From the IMG/VR virus record IMGVR_UViG_3300033148_002988, positions 1 to 35,964 of that record: DNA of 35,964 nt. One strand, given 5' to 3'. The DNA comes from a virus. Shown here piece by piece: positions 29,297 to 35,964 of the stretch. Numbering within the stretch: the first letter of the stretch is position 1; each line of letters opens with the position of its first letter. The notes below the pieces were generated by a model. The model was not told the DNA's origin. It was given only the letters and a program-made list of their open reading frames with translations, and did not search any database. Made by a program: the position numbers and the translations under genes.

Positions 29297-30235
29297 TTAG
29301 ATATCGTCTGTCTTAGCTTGACTTAATGGATAGTAAATTAATACTCCTCCAATACGCTCGTGACAAGCAATTTCATATTCCATACCTTTTTCCTGAGGAG
29401 CAAACTCCTCATAGTCCTGAGGTATTTCTAACTCCATAGCATCTGGGTTTCTATCGTAAGCAATGCATGTATCACTTCCCACAAAACCATTTGATGCTGC
29501 TAGCTCTACAACCATTTCACAGTCAGTGATTCCTGCCATGTTGTTTTTCATGAAATACTCTAGAATAGTGGTGTCACTCGTAGTACTACGAGGAGTTGAC
29601 CCTATTAGAGTTTTCTGAGCGATAGGCATAAGTAATGCATTCGGGCTTTCTACTTCATTTGACTGTATCACTACAGCGTTTACAATCTCATTTAAATCAC
29701 GGACGATTTTATCAGGAGTTGTAATTTTTGAGGCGAAAGTAGTTAGGGAGCCTGATCCGTCATTTAATAAAACAACATCAGGAATGTTTGGGTTAGTTAA
29801 CCAACCTGGAAGGTTAGCGTTAGCGTCCCCAATCCATGCCAAACGGTTTTCTTTGATAGCGATAGCTTTACGAGCTGCACTTGCTCGTCTAGTTGCTAAA
29901 GGCTTTCCTGCCATTTGAGCAGAGCGAATTTCCTGCAAACTATATCCATAACTTGCACCCAAAGACTTGATAGTAGAAGTAAATTCTTTACCTTTAATAT
30001 CTGCTCTAGGGAAGTCTCTAGCATAATCAGAAATGATTTTTGCAATACCTACTTGATCGTACTGCTCATAAGTCAAAGACTGAGCGCCTGGGCCCGTGGA
30101 GAAATTCACAGGGATTAAAGTTCTAGCCTTTAGATTCGCATATTTAATGTCATATGACTTAGATTTAACTACCTCTAATTCACGAGCAAAAAATACCGAC
30201 TCACCTGCATCTAATCTTACAAATACTTGTGTCAT
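29297..30235 (-). CDS. Major capsid protein (DUF2184, HK97-like fold)
   Basis: A 312-residue protein. The segment FVRLDAGESVFFARELEVVK, then TYEQYDQVGIAKIISDYARDFP and the helical GASYGYSLQEIRSAQMAGKP, is typical of DUF2184 major capsid proteins. GWLTNPNIPDVV lies in the middle. The C-terminus (YEIACHERIGGVLIYYPLSQ) matches the family's last beta strand. It follows the cement protein and is followed by a strong terminator, as expected for the most abundant virion protein. The N-terminus does not show a long delta domain, so the separate scaffold upstream is probably needed. Confidence 0.9.
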   Translation of the reverse strand: MTQVFVRLDAGESVFFARELEVVKSKSYDIKYANLKARTLIPVNFSTGPGAQSLTYEQYDQVGIAKIISDYARDFPRADIKGKEFTSTIKSLGASYGYSLQEIRSAQMAGKPLATRRASAARKAIAIKENRLAWIGDANANLPGWLTNPNIPDVVLLNDGSGSLTTFASKITTPDKIVRDLNEIVNAVVIQSNEVESPNALLMPIAQKTLIGSTPRSTTSDTTILEYFMKNNMAGITDCEMVVELAASNGFVGSDTCIAYDRNPDAMELEIPQDYEEFAPQEKGMEYEIACHERIGGVLIYYPLSQAKTDDI

Positions 30236-30248
30236 ATTCTTATTTTCC

Positions 30249-30740
30249 TTATGCAGGTAAGTTTAGCTCTACAACAGCTATTCCCGCTCCAGTTGTTGAC
30301 GTTACAAATTTAGAAGCCTGCAATTGAACAGCGTTAGACGTGTCCACATCAGACCTAAATCCTCCCTCGTTGCCACCTTGGAAGCGTACAAATGCAGGTT
30401 GTCCCGCATCTACAGCGTCCTCAACAGAAACCCAAACTCTCCCTTTTTTCAGAGTAGGGAAAGCAGACTTGATAGGCCATTCTGCATTTACAGATACAGA
30501 AACTTCCTGACTCTGTGCATGGAATGCAACACCTTTAGCTAGGTTATTTACGTCTGCTGCACTAGCAGGCACTCTAGCTGCATCGTCCCCGTTCACTTGA
30601 TCGGTAACAACTAATTTACCAATACCAACTAAAGCTACTACAGCCAAACTTGTTACTATATCACGGACAGAACCATAACCATCTGCCAACATACCATTAA
30701 AACCGGGTGACATATCTATACTTGGAGTTGTTGTTTGCAT
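30249..30740 (-). CDS. Head decoration / structural cement-like protein
   Basis: A 163-residue protein. It starts MSPGFNGMLADGYGSVRDIV, then has IGKLVVTDQVNGDDAARVPA, a GVAFHAQ strand, AFPTLKKGRVWVSVEDAVDA and a C-terminal strand GAGIAVVELNLPA. This layout (small beta-barrel with an N-terminal arm and a G-V-A core) fits the cement protein group placed just before the capsid gene in this type of phage. It binds the capsid surface and strengthens it. The family name is given with moderate confidence. Confidence 0.7.
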   Translation of the reverse strand: MQTTTPSIDMSPGFNGMLADGYGSVRDIVTSLAVVALVGIGKLVVTDQVNGDDAARVPASAADVNNLAKGVAFHAQSQEVSVSVNAEWPIKSAFPTLKKGRVWVSVEDAVDAGQPAFVRFQGGNEGGFRSDVDTSNAVQLQASKFVTSTTGAGIAVVELNLPA

Positions 30741-30743
30741 AAT

Positions 30744-31346
30744 TTAAGATTCCTTTCGTGTAGAGCTAGACATAGGTTGCTTCCAAGCGGCTTGGGATAC
30801 ATCCATACTGTCTTGTCTAATTTGAGCAGCTGTTTTCACATCTGCGTTATCCATTTTGTCCTTCTGCTTTCCTGCAATTGCTTTGTCCAAAGGAGTTTTT
30901 CCTTTAGTACTAGCAGGAGCAGACTCCATAGCAGCGTCAAAACGAGCAGAGATATAATCATCTGACTTGTCTTTTGCATCAAAATTTTCTGACTTGGAAG
31001 CGATTACAGCTACCTTAATTTCTTTTTCTGACATGTCATCAATTTTGTCAAAAGTTTCCTTGGTCAAGTGCGTTTTAGCACTATTCACAAGGTTTACTCT
31101 AGCTTTCACTAAAGCATTTACGTCTAAATTCTCAGCATCCAAACGTAATTTTTTTACGTCCTCCTCTAAGGCATCAAACTTACCCTGTGCTTCATCTGCC
31201 TTTTTACTGGTAGATGCCTTGTAATCGTTTAGCTCCTTAGTAATTAACGCATTCTGCGAGTCTCTACGTGTGAGAGACTGGCCGATTGCGGAAATTAAGG
31301 AACTATTTGAGGTTTCAAATTCTACCCCGTCTAGTGTTACCTTCAT
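30744..31346 (-). CDS. Nested scaffold protein (in-frame internal start)
   Basis: Within the DUF2213 gene, ATG at 31346 (residue 205 of the long form) is preceded by AAGGGG at 31357-31352 with a 5-base spacer, better than many gene starts here. The product of 200 residues (MKVTLDGVEFETSNSSL and on) is helical, charged and coiled-coil-like, with Cys absent. This fits a scaffold produced alongside protease-scaffold fusion, as lambda C/Nu3 does. It would guide capsid assembly and then be degraded. Expression is inferred from the ribosome site and composition. Confidence 0.6.
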   Translation of the reverse strand: MKVTLDGVEFETSNSSLISAIGQSLTRRDSQNALITKELNDYKASTSKKADEAQGKFDALEEDVKKLRLDAENLDVNALVKARVNLVNSAKTHLTKETFDKIDDMSEKEIKVAVIASKSENFDAKDKSDDYISARFDAAMESAPASTKGKTPLDKAIAGKQKDKMDNADVKTAAQIRQDSMDVSQAAWKQPMSSSTRKES

Positions 31347-31958
31347 TTTTTCCCCTTCAGGTTTATTAATAATTGGTTCGGGTTCCTTATAGTCACCCTC
31401 GACCACCTCGCCGTCTGAATCCATACGCAACCGAACTTTAGAGCCTGCTCTGCCCTTTTCCTCAATTGCTAGATGATTGTATTTAATATTTGTTTGAATG
31501 TGTGTATAAGCTTCTCCGTTATACATACCATCTTTTTTGATGAGCTCGCAAGTGTAACCGCTGCTCACTTGTCTGATAGGAGAATTCTCTACCTTTTTAA
31601 TAACTTTATCTGACATTAAAGTAGTGTGCGTGTCCACATAACTAAAACCGTCCTCTGCATCCCTACGAGAAACCCCTCCACTTACAGAGCCAACCATGTA
31701 TTTAGTAACATTCTCAGGCTTAAGTAGGCCAGGGGGATGCTTGTCTGTTAGAGGAATACCATCTAGAGTAGCGAGGGAATCTTGATTAAATACATGCTGA
31801 GGCAATCTAACCTCTTTACGTACTGAAAATTTATTTCCCTCTTTGATTCTATAATTTAAAACCCCTGTACGAGTGACTGTAACAGGGACTTTTAGAAAAC
31901 CATTAGATAGCTTGGTAGGCTTATGCATTTGAGCTGTATCGAATCTATTTACTAGCAT
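30744..31958 (-). CDS. DUF2213 prohead protease-scaffold fusion
   Basis: A 404-residue protein. ATG at 31958 is used because it shares a base with the previous stop and follows AGGA; an upstream ATG at 31994 would overlap the earlier gene. Residues 1-175 are the DUF2213 domain: LNYRIKEGNKFSVRKEVRLP, then GIPLTDKHPP (H74) and RQVSSGYTCEL (S132/S133), with NHLAIEE (H162). A His-Ser pair is expected for a capsid maturation protease, though the catalytic assignment is inferred. Residues 205-404 form a helical scaffold with a strong internal start. Confidence 0.8.
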   Translation of the reverse strand: MLVNRFDTAQMHKPTKLSNGFLKVPVTVTRTGVLNYRIKEGNKFSVRKEVRLPQHVFNQDSLATLDGIPLTDKHPPGLLKPENVTKYMVGSVSGGVSRRDAEDGFSYVDTHTTLMSDKVIKKVENSPIRQVSSGYTCELIKKDGMYNGEAYTHIQTNIKYNHLAIEEKGRAGSKVRLRMDSDGEVVEGDYKEPEPIINKPEGEKMKVTLDGVEFETSNSSLISAIGQSLTRRDSQNALITKELNDYKASTSKKADEAQGKFDALEEDVKKLRLDAENLDVNALVKARVNLVNSAKTHLTKETFDKIDDMSEKEIKVAVIASKSENFDAKDKSDDYISARFDAAMESAPASTKGKTPLDKAIAGKQKDKMDNADVKTAAQIRQDSMDVSQAAWKQPMSSSTRKES

Positions 31959-32812
31959 TATATTAATCCTGTCAAAATTGGTTCTGCATAACATCTACAT
32001 TGATAGTCAGCGCCTGGGTGTCCTGTGTCTGCGGGTGGTTTGTCCCAGGAAAAGGTTTTACCATCTTTTTTATGGGTATCCCTCACTCGCTCATCTCGTG
32101 AAGTCCTCCATTTATATTCAGTAACACCTACATCTCTTTGTCTCAATTCAGTTAGTTGTCCGTTGAGCTTACTCACTTGGTCTCTAGCAATCAACCTATA
32201 ATTCGCTCTAGTCTTTCGATTTACCTTGTTTCTAATTATACTAGCTAACTCTTCTCCTGCTACCCCGTCTCTAAACCCATTCACAACTATATTACGTACA
32301 TCGTTTATGTGTTTTTCCGAAAGCGTGGTAATCAGCTCAGCATTTTCGGTAGCAAAAGATTCTAAGGCATTAGTTAGCCATGGCTCAGATTGATAAACAT
32401 CTACCTCTAATAGTCGCTTAAAAACTTTTTTGTTTTGGATACGATTATACTCACTGACTTCTATGCCTCTACGTTGTGCGATTCGTTTGACTTCATTCTG
32501 CGTTAAATTTCTACTAAATTCAACCGAAATACCGTGCAAAATCACCCTCAAGTCCTCATCGGCTGTATCGAACCTGCGAGTAGCAAGCTCTCTAGCGTTT
32601 TGATCGGTCAAAGTAGGGAGGTTTATTAGTAGTCTATTTCTAATCATTTCAAATAATAAAGTATAACTTTTTCTCAAATCCTTGGTGTACTTACGTTCGA
32701 TATGCTTGGGATGCAAAAGAGGCGGGACGACTGGACTCCACGTTTTTCCTCTTTTTGCGTGAAACTCTACACGCTTCCTAATAGCCGCATCTATTTCAGG
32801 TAATGTTTTCAT
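31958..32812 (-). CDS. Head morphogenesis / minor head protein (SPP1 gp7, Mu gpF-like)
   Basis: A 284-residue protein. The last 100 residues show the family's clearest signature: ANYRLIARDQVSKLNGQLTE, then WRTSRDERVRDTHKKDGKTF and HPGADYQCRCYAEPIL, with paired Cys in QCRCY. The N-terminal 150 residues are helical and charged. Members are minor capsid components next to the portal and may take part in DNA ejection. It overlaps the portal end by four bases and shares a base with the DUF2213 ATG. Family call is secure. Confidence 0.9.
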   Translation of the reverse strand: MKTLPEIDAAIRKRVEFHAKRGKTWSPVVPPLLHPKHIERKYTKDLRKSYTLLFEMIRNRLLINLPTLTDQNARELATRRFDTADEDLRVILHGISVEFSRNLTQNEVKRIAQRRGIEVSEYNRIQNKKVFKRLLEVDVYQSEPWLTNALESFATENAELITTLSEKHINDVRNIVVNGFRDGVAGEELASIIRNKVNRKTRANYRLIARDQVSKLNGQLTELRQRDVGVTEYKWRTSRDERVRDTHKKDGKTFSWDKPPADTGHPGADYQCRCYAEPILTGLI

Positions 32813-34254
32813 ATTTTCATGTCGCCTTTGAAATAACGAGATTTATGCAAGCTATCTGCCCTCACTGTACTTTCGGGTTCAGCTCCTTCGTCGTCTGACT
32901 CATCTCTTTGAGACGTATCTCTAAGCTTTGCATTAATCTCAGTTTCAAAATTATACTCTCCTGATCCGAATCGACTAAGGCCCACCTCGTCCGAATCGAC
33001 TACCCCTGCCTCGATATAAATCTTATCTGTCTCAGCTTGGGTTTTCCTTGCTTCTATCGTTTCTTTTTTATTCAAATGTTTTAAAGGAGCAAACTCTAGA
33101 TCCCACTTTTCAGGAATTTTACCGTTAGTCGGTCCGTCTCCTGCTGAAAAAATAATCTCAAAGATTCGCTTTAATTTAGGCTTGAGGACTTGTTTCTGTT
33201 CTCGTAACACTAAATCATAGTAATCGTTTTTCTCCGACTCTCCTGTAGCTCCTAGCCCACTCGGAGCCTCGCCTAGTAGAATCGTATGAGGATACTCGGT
33301 AGAGGATGTGAATTTTCTAGATATTGCATCTAAAACTTTATCCAATCCCTGCATAGATGTAGTCTTACGCTCAAAGTCCTCCCCGTCTGCATCTACTATA
33401 GCAGCACGAAGTACAGAACGTGTGAGCTCTATAATCGCTATCCTGTCCTGTATTTTCTTTTGACCGTCTGGGCTTCCGACGATATCCGCAAGATTTTTTA
33501 CTTTATACACAGCCTGTGCAAAATCCAAGATAAGAGCGTGCGCAGAGTCATAGGATGCTTGAAAATCTCGGATAGCTGCCTGTAGATTATTTAGTATTGA
33601 ATCATTCCAATACTGATTTTGCATAAATGCATTTCTTGGGAGTTTAACCCCGTCGAATCTAATTATACGAGAGTGATGTATCTTTATACCTCCACTCAAT
33701 TTACCGGGTGTTTTTCCTGAAACCCTTGGCTGTATCATGTATGTGTCAGGGTAGCTAAAGTTGGCATCTGAAGGGTCCACACAAATATCCTGAGCTATGA
33801 GCTCAAACCTAGACATTAGAGTAAAATGAGTTACTTCTCTCAAAGACTCTAGACTCAAAGGCTCCTCGGTGTCCTCATCGTCGGTACCAACTATTAAAGC
33901 AGAACCTCCGTACATTCGACCCCATTCCATCCCCTCGCACATTTTGTCTCCATTAATGGAGAGAGTGAGTCTTTCGAAATAGTCCATAGCCTGCTCTAAA
34001 AGTTTCTCATCGATATCAGGGCTAGTTATTCTAAACCCCTCCCGAACCATATCACGAGGGAGCATTTTAACAATTTTTTGAGCCATAGTGTCACCCGCAA
34101 AAAGTGACTCTGCATCAAACTCATTCATCGGGACAAAGGAAACCGAGCCTCCTGTCCTTTTGTCTTTAGAGCCTAGGCCTAGGCCAGTAAGTATATTACT
34201 CCAACCATCCATACGAACCATTTGTTTTAATTTATCTATCGTGTCTACCTTCAT
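32809..34254 (-). CDS. Portal protein (DUF1073-like)
   Basis: A 481-residue protein. The start is taken at ATG 34254, where AAGGGG lies four bases upstream, rather than the overlapping ATG at 34269 five codons earlier. DUF1073 features are AGDTMAQKIVKMLPRDMVRE, then LILDFAQAVYKVKNLADIVG and TILLGEAPSGLGATGESEKN with DYYDLVLREQKQVLKPKL. These form the clip, wing and stem of the dodecameric portal. C-terminal residues are acidic (DESDDEGAEPE). Placement between large terminase and gp7-like protein is canonical. Confidence 0.9.
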   Translation of the reverse strand: MKVDTIDKLKQMVRMDGWSNILTGLGLGSKDKRTGGSVSFVPMNEFDAESLFAGDTMAQKIVKMLPRDMVREGFRITSPDIDEKLLEQAMDYFERLTLSINGDKMCEGMEWGRMYGGSALIVGTDDEDTEEPLSLESLREVTHFTLMSRFELIAQDICVDPSDANFSYPDTYMIQPRVSGKTPGKLSGGIKIHHSRIIRFDGVKLPRNAFMQNQYWNDSILNNLQAAIRDFQASYDSAHALILDFAQAVYKVKNLADIVGSPDGQKKIQDRIAIIELTRSVLRAAIVDADGEDFERKTTSMQGLDKVLDAISRKFTSSTEYPHTILLGEAPSGLGATGESEKNDYYDLVLREQKQVLKPKLKRIFEIIFSAGDGPTNGKIPEKWDLEFAPLKHLNKKETIEARKTQAETDKIYIEAGVVDSDEVGLSRFGSGEYNFETEINAKLRDTSQRDESDDEGAEPESTVRADSLHKSRYFKGDMKI

Positions 34255-34262
34255 AATACCCC

Positions 34263-35756
34263 TTACCATACAGCTAAAGCGCCTAGGTCTAGGCCCTCGT
34301 TAGTTTCTAGTCTAAATAATGCTTGCGTACACGCATCTACTCTGTCGTCATGTTTTCCATTAGGGAATTTAGCACACTCTTCTATAAATTCATCTACATT
34401 AAATTTTGAACAAGTTTCAGGGACAGGTAGGAATACATTACCGCTCTCACATTGAGGAGACACAGCGTATGCTCTAGCTATTTTACTACCCTGAGGCTCT
34501 ACAGCAATAAGCCCAGAAACTCGACTCTTCATTGCAGAAATTACAGCAGGCCCGTTGGCCTTGTCCTCTATAAGTTTTGTCCTAGCCTTAGGGTATTTTA
34601 AAACTAGGCTGAGTAAAGCATTACATGTAGCTATTAAGTCCATTTTATCGCAGTACTCATCTAGTAAATATTTGTTAGCTCCTTTACGACCCCAAACCTG
34701 TAGAACTACATTGTCACATGTAACTAAATCTTTGAATGTACAATCTACACTTAAAATAATTTCATCTAAGAATCGAGGTAGCTCATGAGGCTCGTAGAAT
34801 TGCCAAAAATGCTTTTTGAGAATCGCTCCCCCCTCCGTGAAAGGGTTCTGCATATACAAAGCTGAAAAGTCTCTAGAGTTAGCTGCTTTTTGTCTCAATA
34901 AATATTTTATAGAAAATTTATCGGGCCAAAGAGCCTCACCCGGTTTTCTATGATCATTTACATTGGCAGGCTCATCTAAAGCCAAGGCAGGGAATACTAA
35001 GACTGTCCACTGATCAGCATCAGGGTCTTTTTTAGCCAAGTCTAATAACCTACCTGCTAAATCGTCCTCGTGCCAACGAGTCATAAGCAAGCACTTACCT
35101 GCGTCCTCTGAATCTTGACGAGTAAGGAAAGTTGATGTGTACCAATTCCAAACAGACTCTCTAGTCGTTTCAGAATCGGCCTCCTCCCTGTTTTTATATG
35201 GGTCGTCAATAATACCAAAATCAAAACCAAAACCTGTAAGAGAACCACCTACCCCTACGTTTTTGTTTGAGCCTGAATGCTCCTCGTGAGCTAACTCAAA
35301 ATAATCGCTAGTACGCTTAGGAGTTTTACCTGAGAATTGCATACCCTTCTGTAATAAAGCGGAGTCAGGAAAAATAGAACGGTATTCCTCTGAATCCATA
35401 GTATTCTGTGTATCACCTCCCATGAGACAAGATAACTTAGCAGAATAAGCAGCAGTCACTACATTCGCATCGGGATATTTACCTAGGATATATGCGGGGA
35501 GTTTCCTCGAAACTAATTCGCTCTTACCGTGTCTCGGAGGCATAAAAACCATTAAGTTTTTTATCTTACCTGCTACAAAAAAATCTAGGTAAGCACATAG
35601 AACTTTATGGAACCATTTAGCTACGTATTTTTTATTTGTGTATGCAGTAAAAGAGAGAAGAGATTGTTTAGCTCTCTCCGCTGCAGCTAGCTCTTTGTCT
35701 CTAAGTTCGAGCTTCGTTATGTATTCATGTTCAGCATCTAAAGCCTCTAGAGCCAT
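34263..35756 (-). CDS. terL: Terminase large subunit
   Basis: A 497-residue packaging motor protein. Walker A is PPRHGKS (73-79), Walker B GFDFGIIDDP (177-186, D184/D185) and the coupling region LLMTRWHEDDL (223-233). The nuclease domain has D338 in LSVDCTF, E398 in LIEDKANG and D470/D471 in KHDDRVDA, giving the RNase H-like acidic triad. It cuts concatemers and pumps DNA through the portal. It starts two bases after the small subunit stop and its end overlaps the first possible portal ATG. Confidence 0.95.
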   Translation of the reverse strand: MALEALDAEHEYITKLELRDKELAAAERAKQSLLSFTAYTNKKYVAKWFHKVLCAYLDFFVAGKIKNLMVFMPPRHGKSELVSRKLPAYILGKYPDANVVTAAYSAKLSCLMGGDTQNTMDSEEYRSIFPDSALLQKGMQFSGKTPKRTSDYFELAHEEHSGSNKNVGVGGSLTGFGFDFGIIDDPYKNREEADSETTRESVWNWYTSTFLTRQDSEDAGKCLLMTRWHEDDLAGRLLDLAKKDPDADQWTVLVFPALALDEPANVNDHRKPGEALWPDKFSIKYLLRQKAANSRDFSALYMQNPFTEGGAILKKHFWQFYEPHELPRFLDEIILSVDCTFKDLVTCDNVVLQVWGRKGANKYLLDEYCDKMDLIATCNALLSLVLKYPKARTKLIEDKANGPAVISAMKSRVSGLIAVEPQGSKIARAYAVSPQCESGNVFLPVPETCSKFNVDEFIEECAKFPNGKHDDRVDACTQALFRLETNEGLDLGALAVW

Positions 35757-35758
35757 TC

Positions 35759-35962
35759 CTATACTACCTCAACATCTATAACTTGATTCTCTAAATTCCT
35801 TAAATCATCTAGCTCTTTTAGTCTAACGCTACGTTGCTCCGGAGACAGACTCTCGATACGCTGTATCGTAGCTGCCTCTATCTCAACCTTAGCTGTAATA
35901 TCTATCTGAACTTTTTCAGACCAACCGCCTTTGGCTTTGAGATAGAAAATTGCTGCCTGCAT
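35759..35962 (-). CDS. terS: Terminase small subunit, C-terminal part (cut by window edge)
   Basis: The last 67 residues of a frame open at the right edge. AAIFYLKAKGGWSEKVQ is a segment common near the C-terminus of phage small terminases, followed by the acidic helix SLSPEQRSVRLKELDDLRN. The Met seen at the edge is probably internal. It would recognise the packaging site and load the large subunit, which begins two bases after its stop. The N-terminal DNA-binding domain is not in the window. Confidence 0.7.
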   Translation of the reverse strand: MQAAIFYLKAKGGWSEKVQIDITAKVEIEAATIQRIESLSPEQRSVRLKELDDLRNLENQVIDVEVV

Positions 35963-35964
35963 AT

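Noticed and set aside
1-35964. CRISPR arrays, insertion sequences, integrase or attachment sites
   Set aside because: No regularly spaced direct repeats, transposase motifs or integrase motifs were seen. The tandem repeat at 28861-28965 is coding and has no spacers.

Overview
The window is part of the genome of a contractile-tailed (myovirus-type) double-stranded DNA bacteriophage. It is AT-rich (about 40% GC by eye) and very tightly packed: no stretch over 120 bases lacks a gene, and most neighbours overlap by 1 to 30 bases. The host is probably Gram-negative, judged from a lipoprotein gene in the lysis region, a GH23-type lysis enzyme and AxA-type Sec signal peptides. The sequence does not identify the species. 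No integrase, repressor or tRNA gene is visible, so a lytic lifestyle is possible but not shown.

Left arm (1-6237, + strand) is the replication block. It holds the end of an SNF2-like helicase, several small unknown proteins, a candidate single-stranded-DNA-binding protein with an acidic, Phe-ending tail, a DnaQ-like 3'-5' exonuclease, a small ribbon-helix-helix-like protein, a family A DNA polymerase with proofreading domain, and a VRR-NUC nuclease. These genes form one chain with coupled starts. A 115-base gap at 3032-3146 holds a strong RNA hairpin.

Right arm (35964-6214, - strand, read right to left) is the virion and lysis block, converging on the replication block with a 24-base overlap. 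Reading order: small terminase (cut by the window edge), large terminase, DUF1073 portal, SPP1 gp7/Mu gpF-like head protein, DUF2213 protease with a probable nested scaffold, cement-like protein, DUF2184 major capsid protein, a terminator, two related PGVN-motif proteins, connector/neck proteins, tail terminator, DUF3383 sheath, DUF3277 tube, tail assembly chaperone with a -1 frameshift extension, tape measure, then baseplate (Dit-like, Pam3-type plug, hub, Gp138-type spike, gp25-like, J, I/DUF2612). Fibre-like genes follow, interrupted by a six-gene lysis cassette with its own possible promoter. The last genes are appendage-like proteins and a permuted papain-fold cysteine peptidase.

The points most worth attention are: (1) three proteins in the fibre region with complete Sec signal peptides, which virion proteins assembled in the cytoplasm should not need; (2) a -1 frameshift site (TCCAAAG placed directly before a UAA stop) making a 215-residue tail chaperone; (3) a nested scaffold start with a strong ribosome site; (4) a 47-codon membrane protein at the head of the lysis cassette; (5) a neck protein with a repeated, extremely basic C-terminal tail; and (6) a hairpin plus extended -10 promoter in front of the lysis genes.
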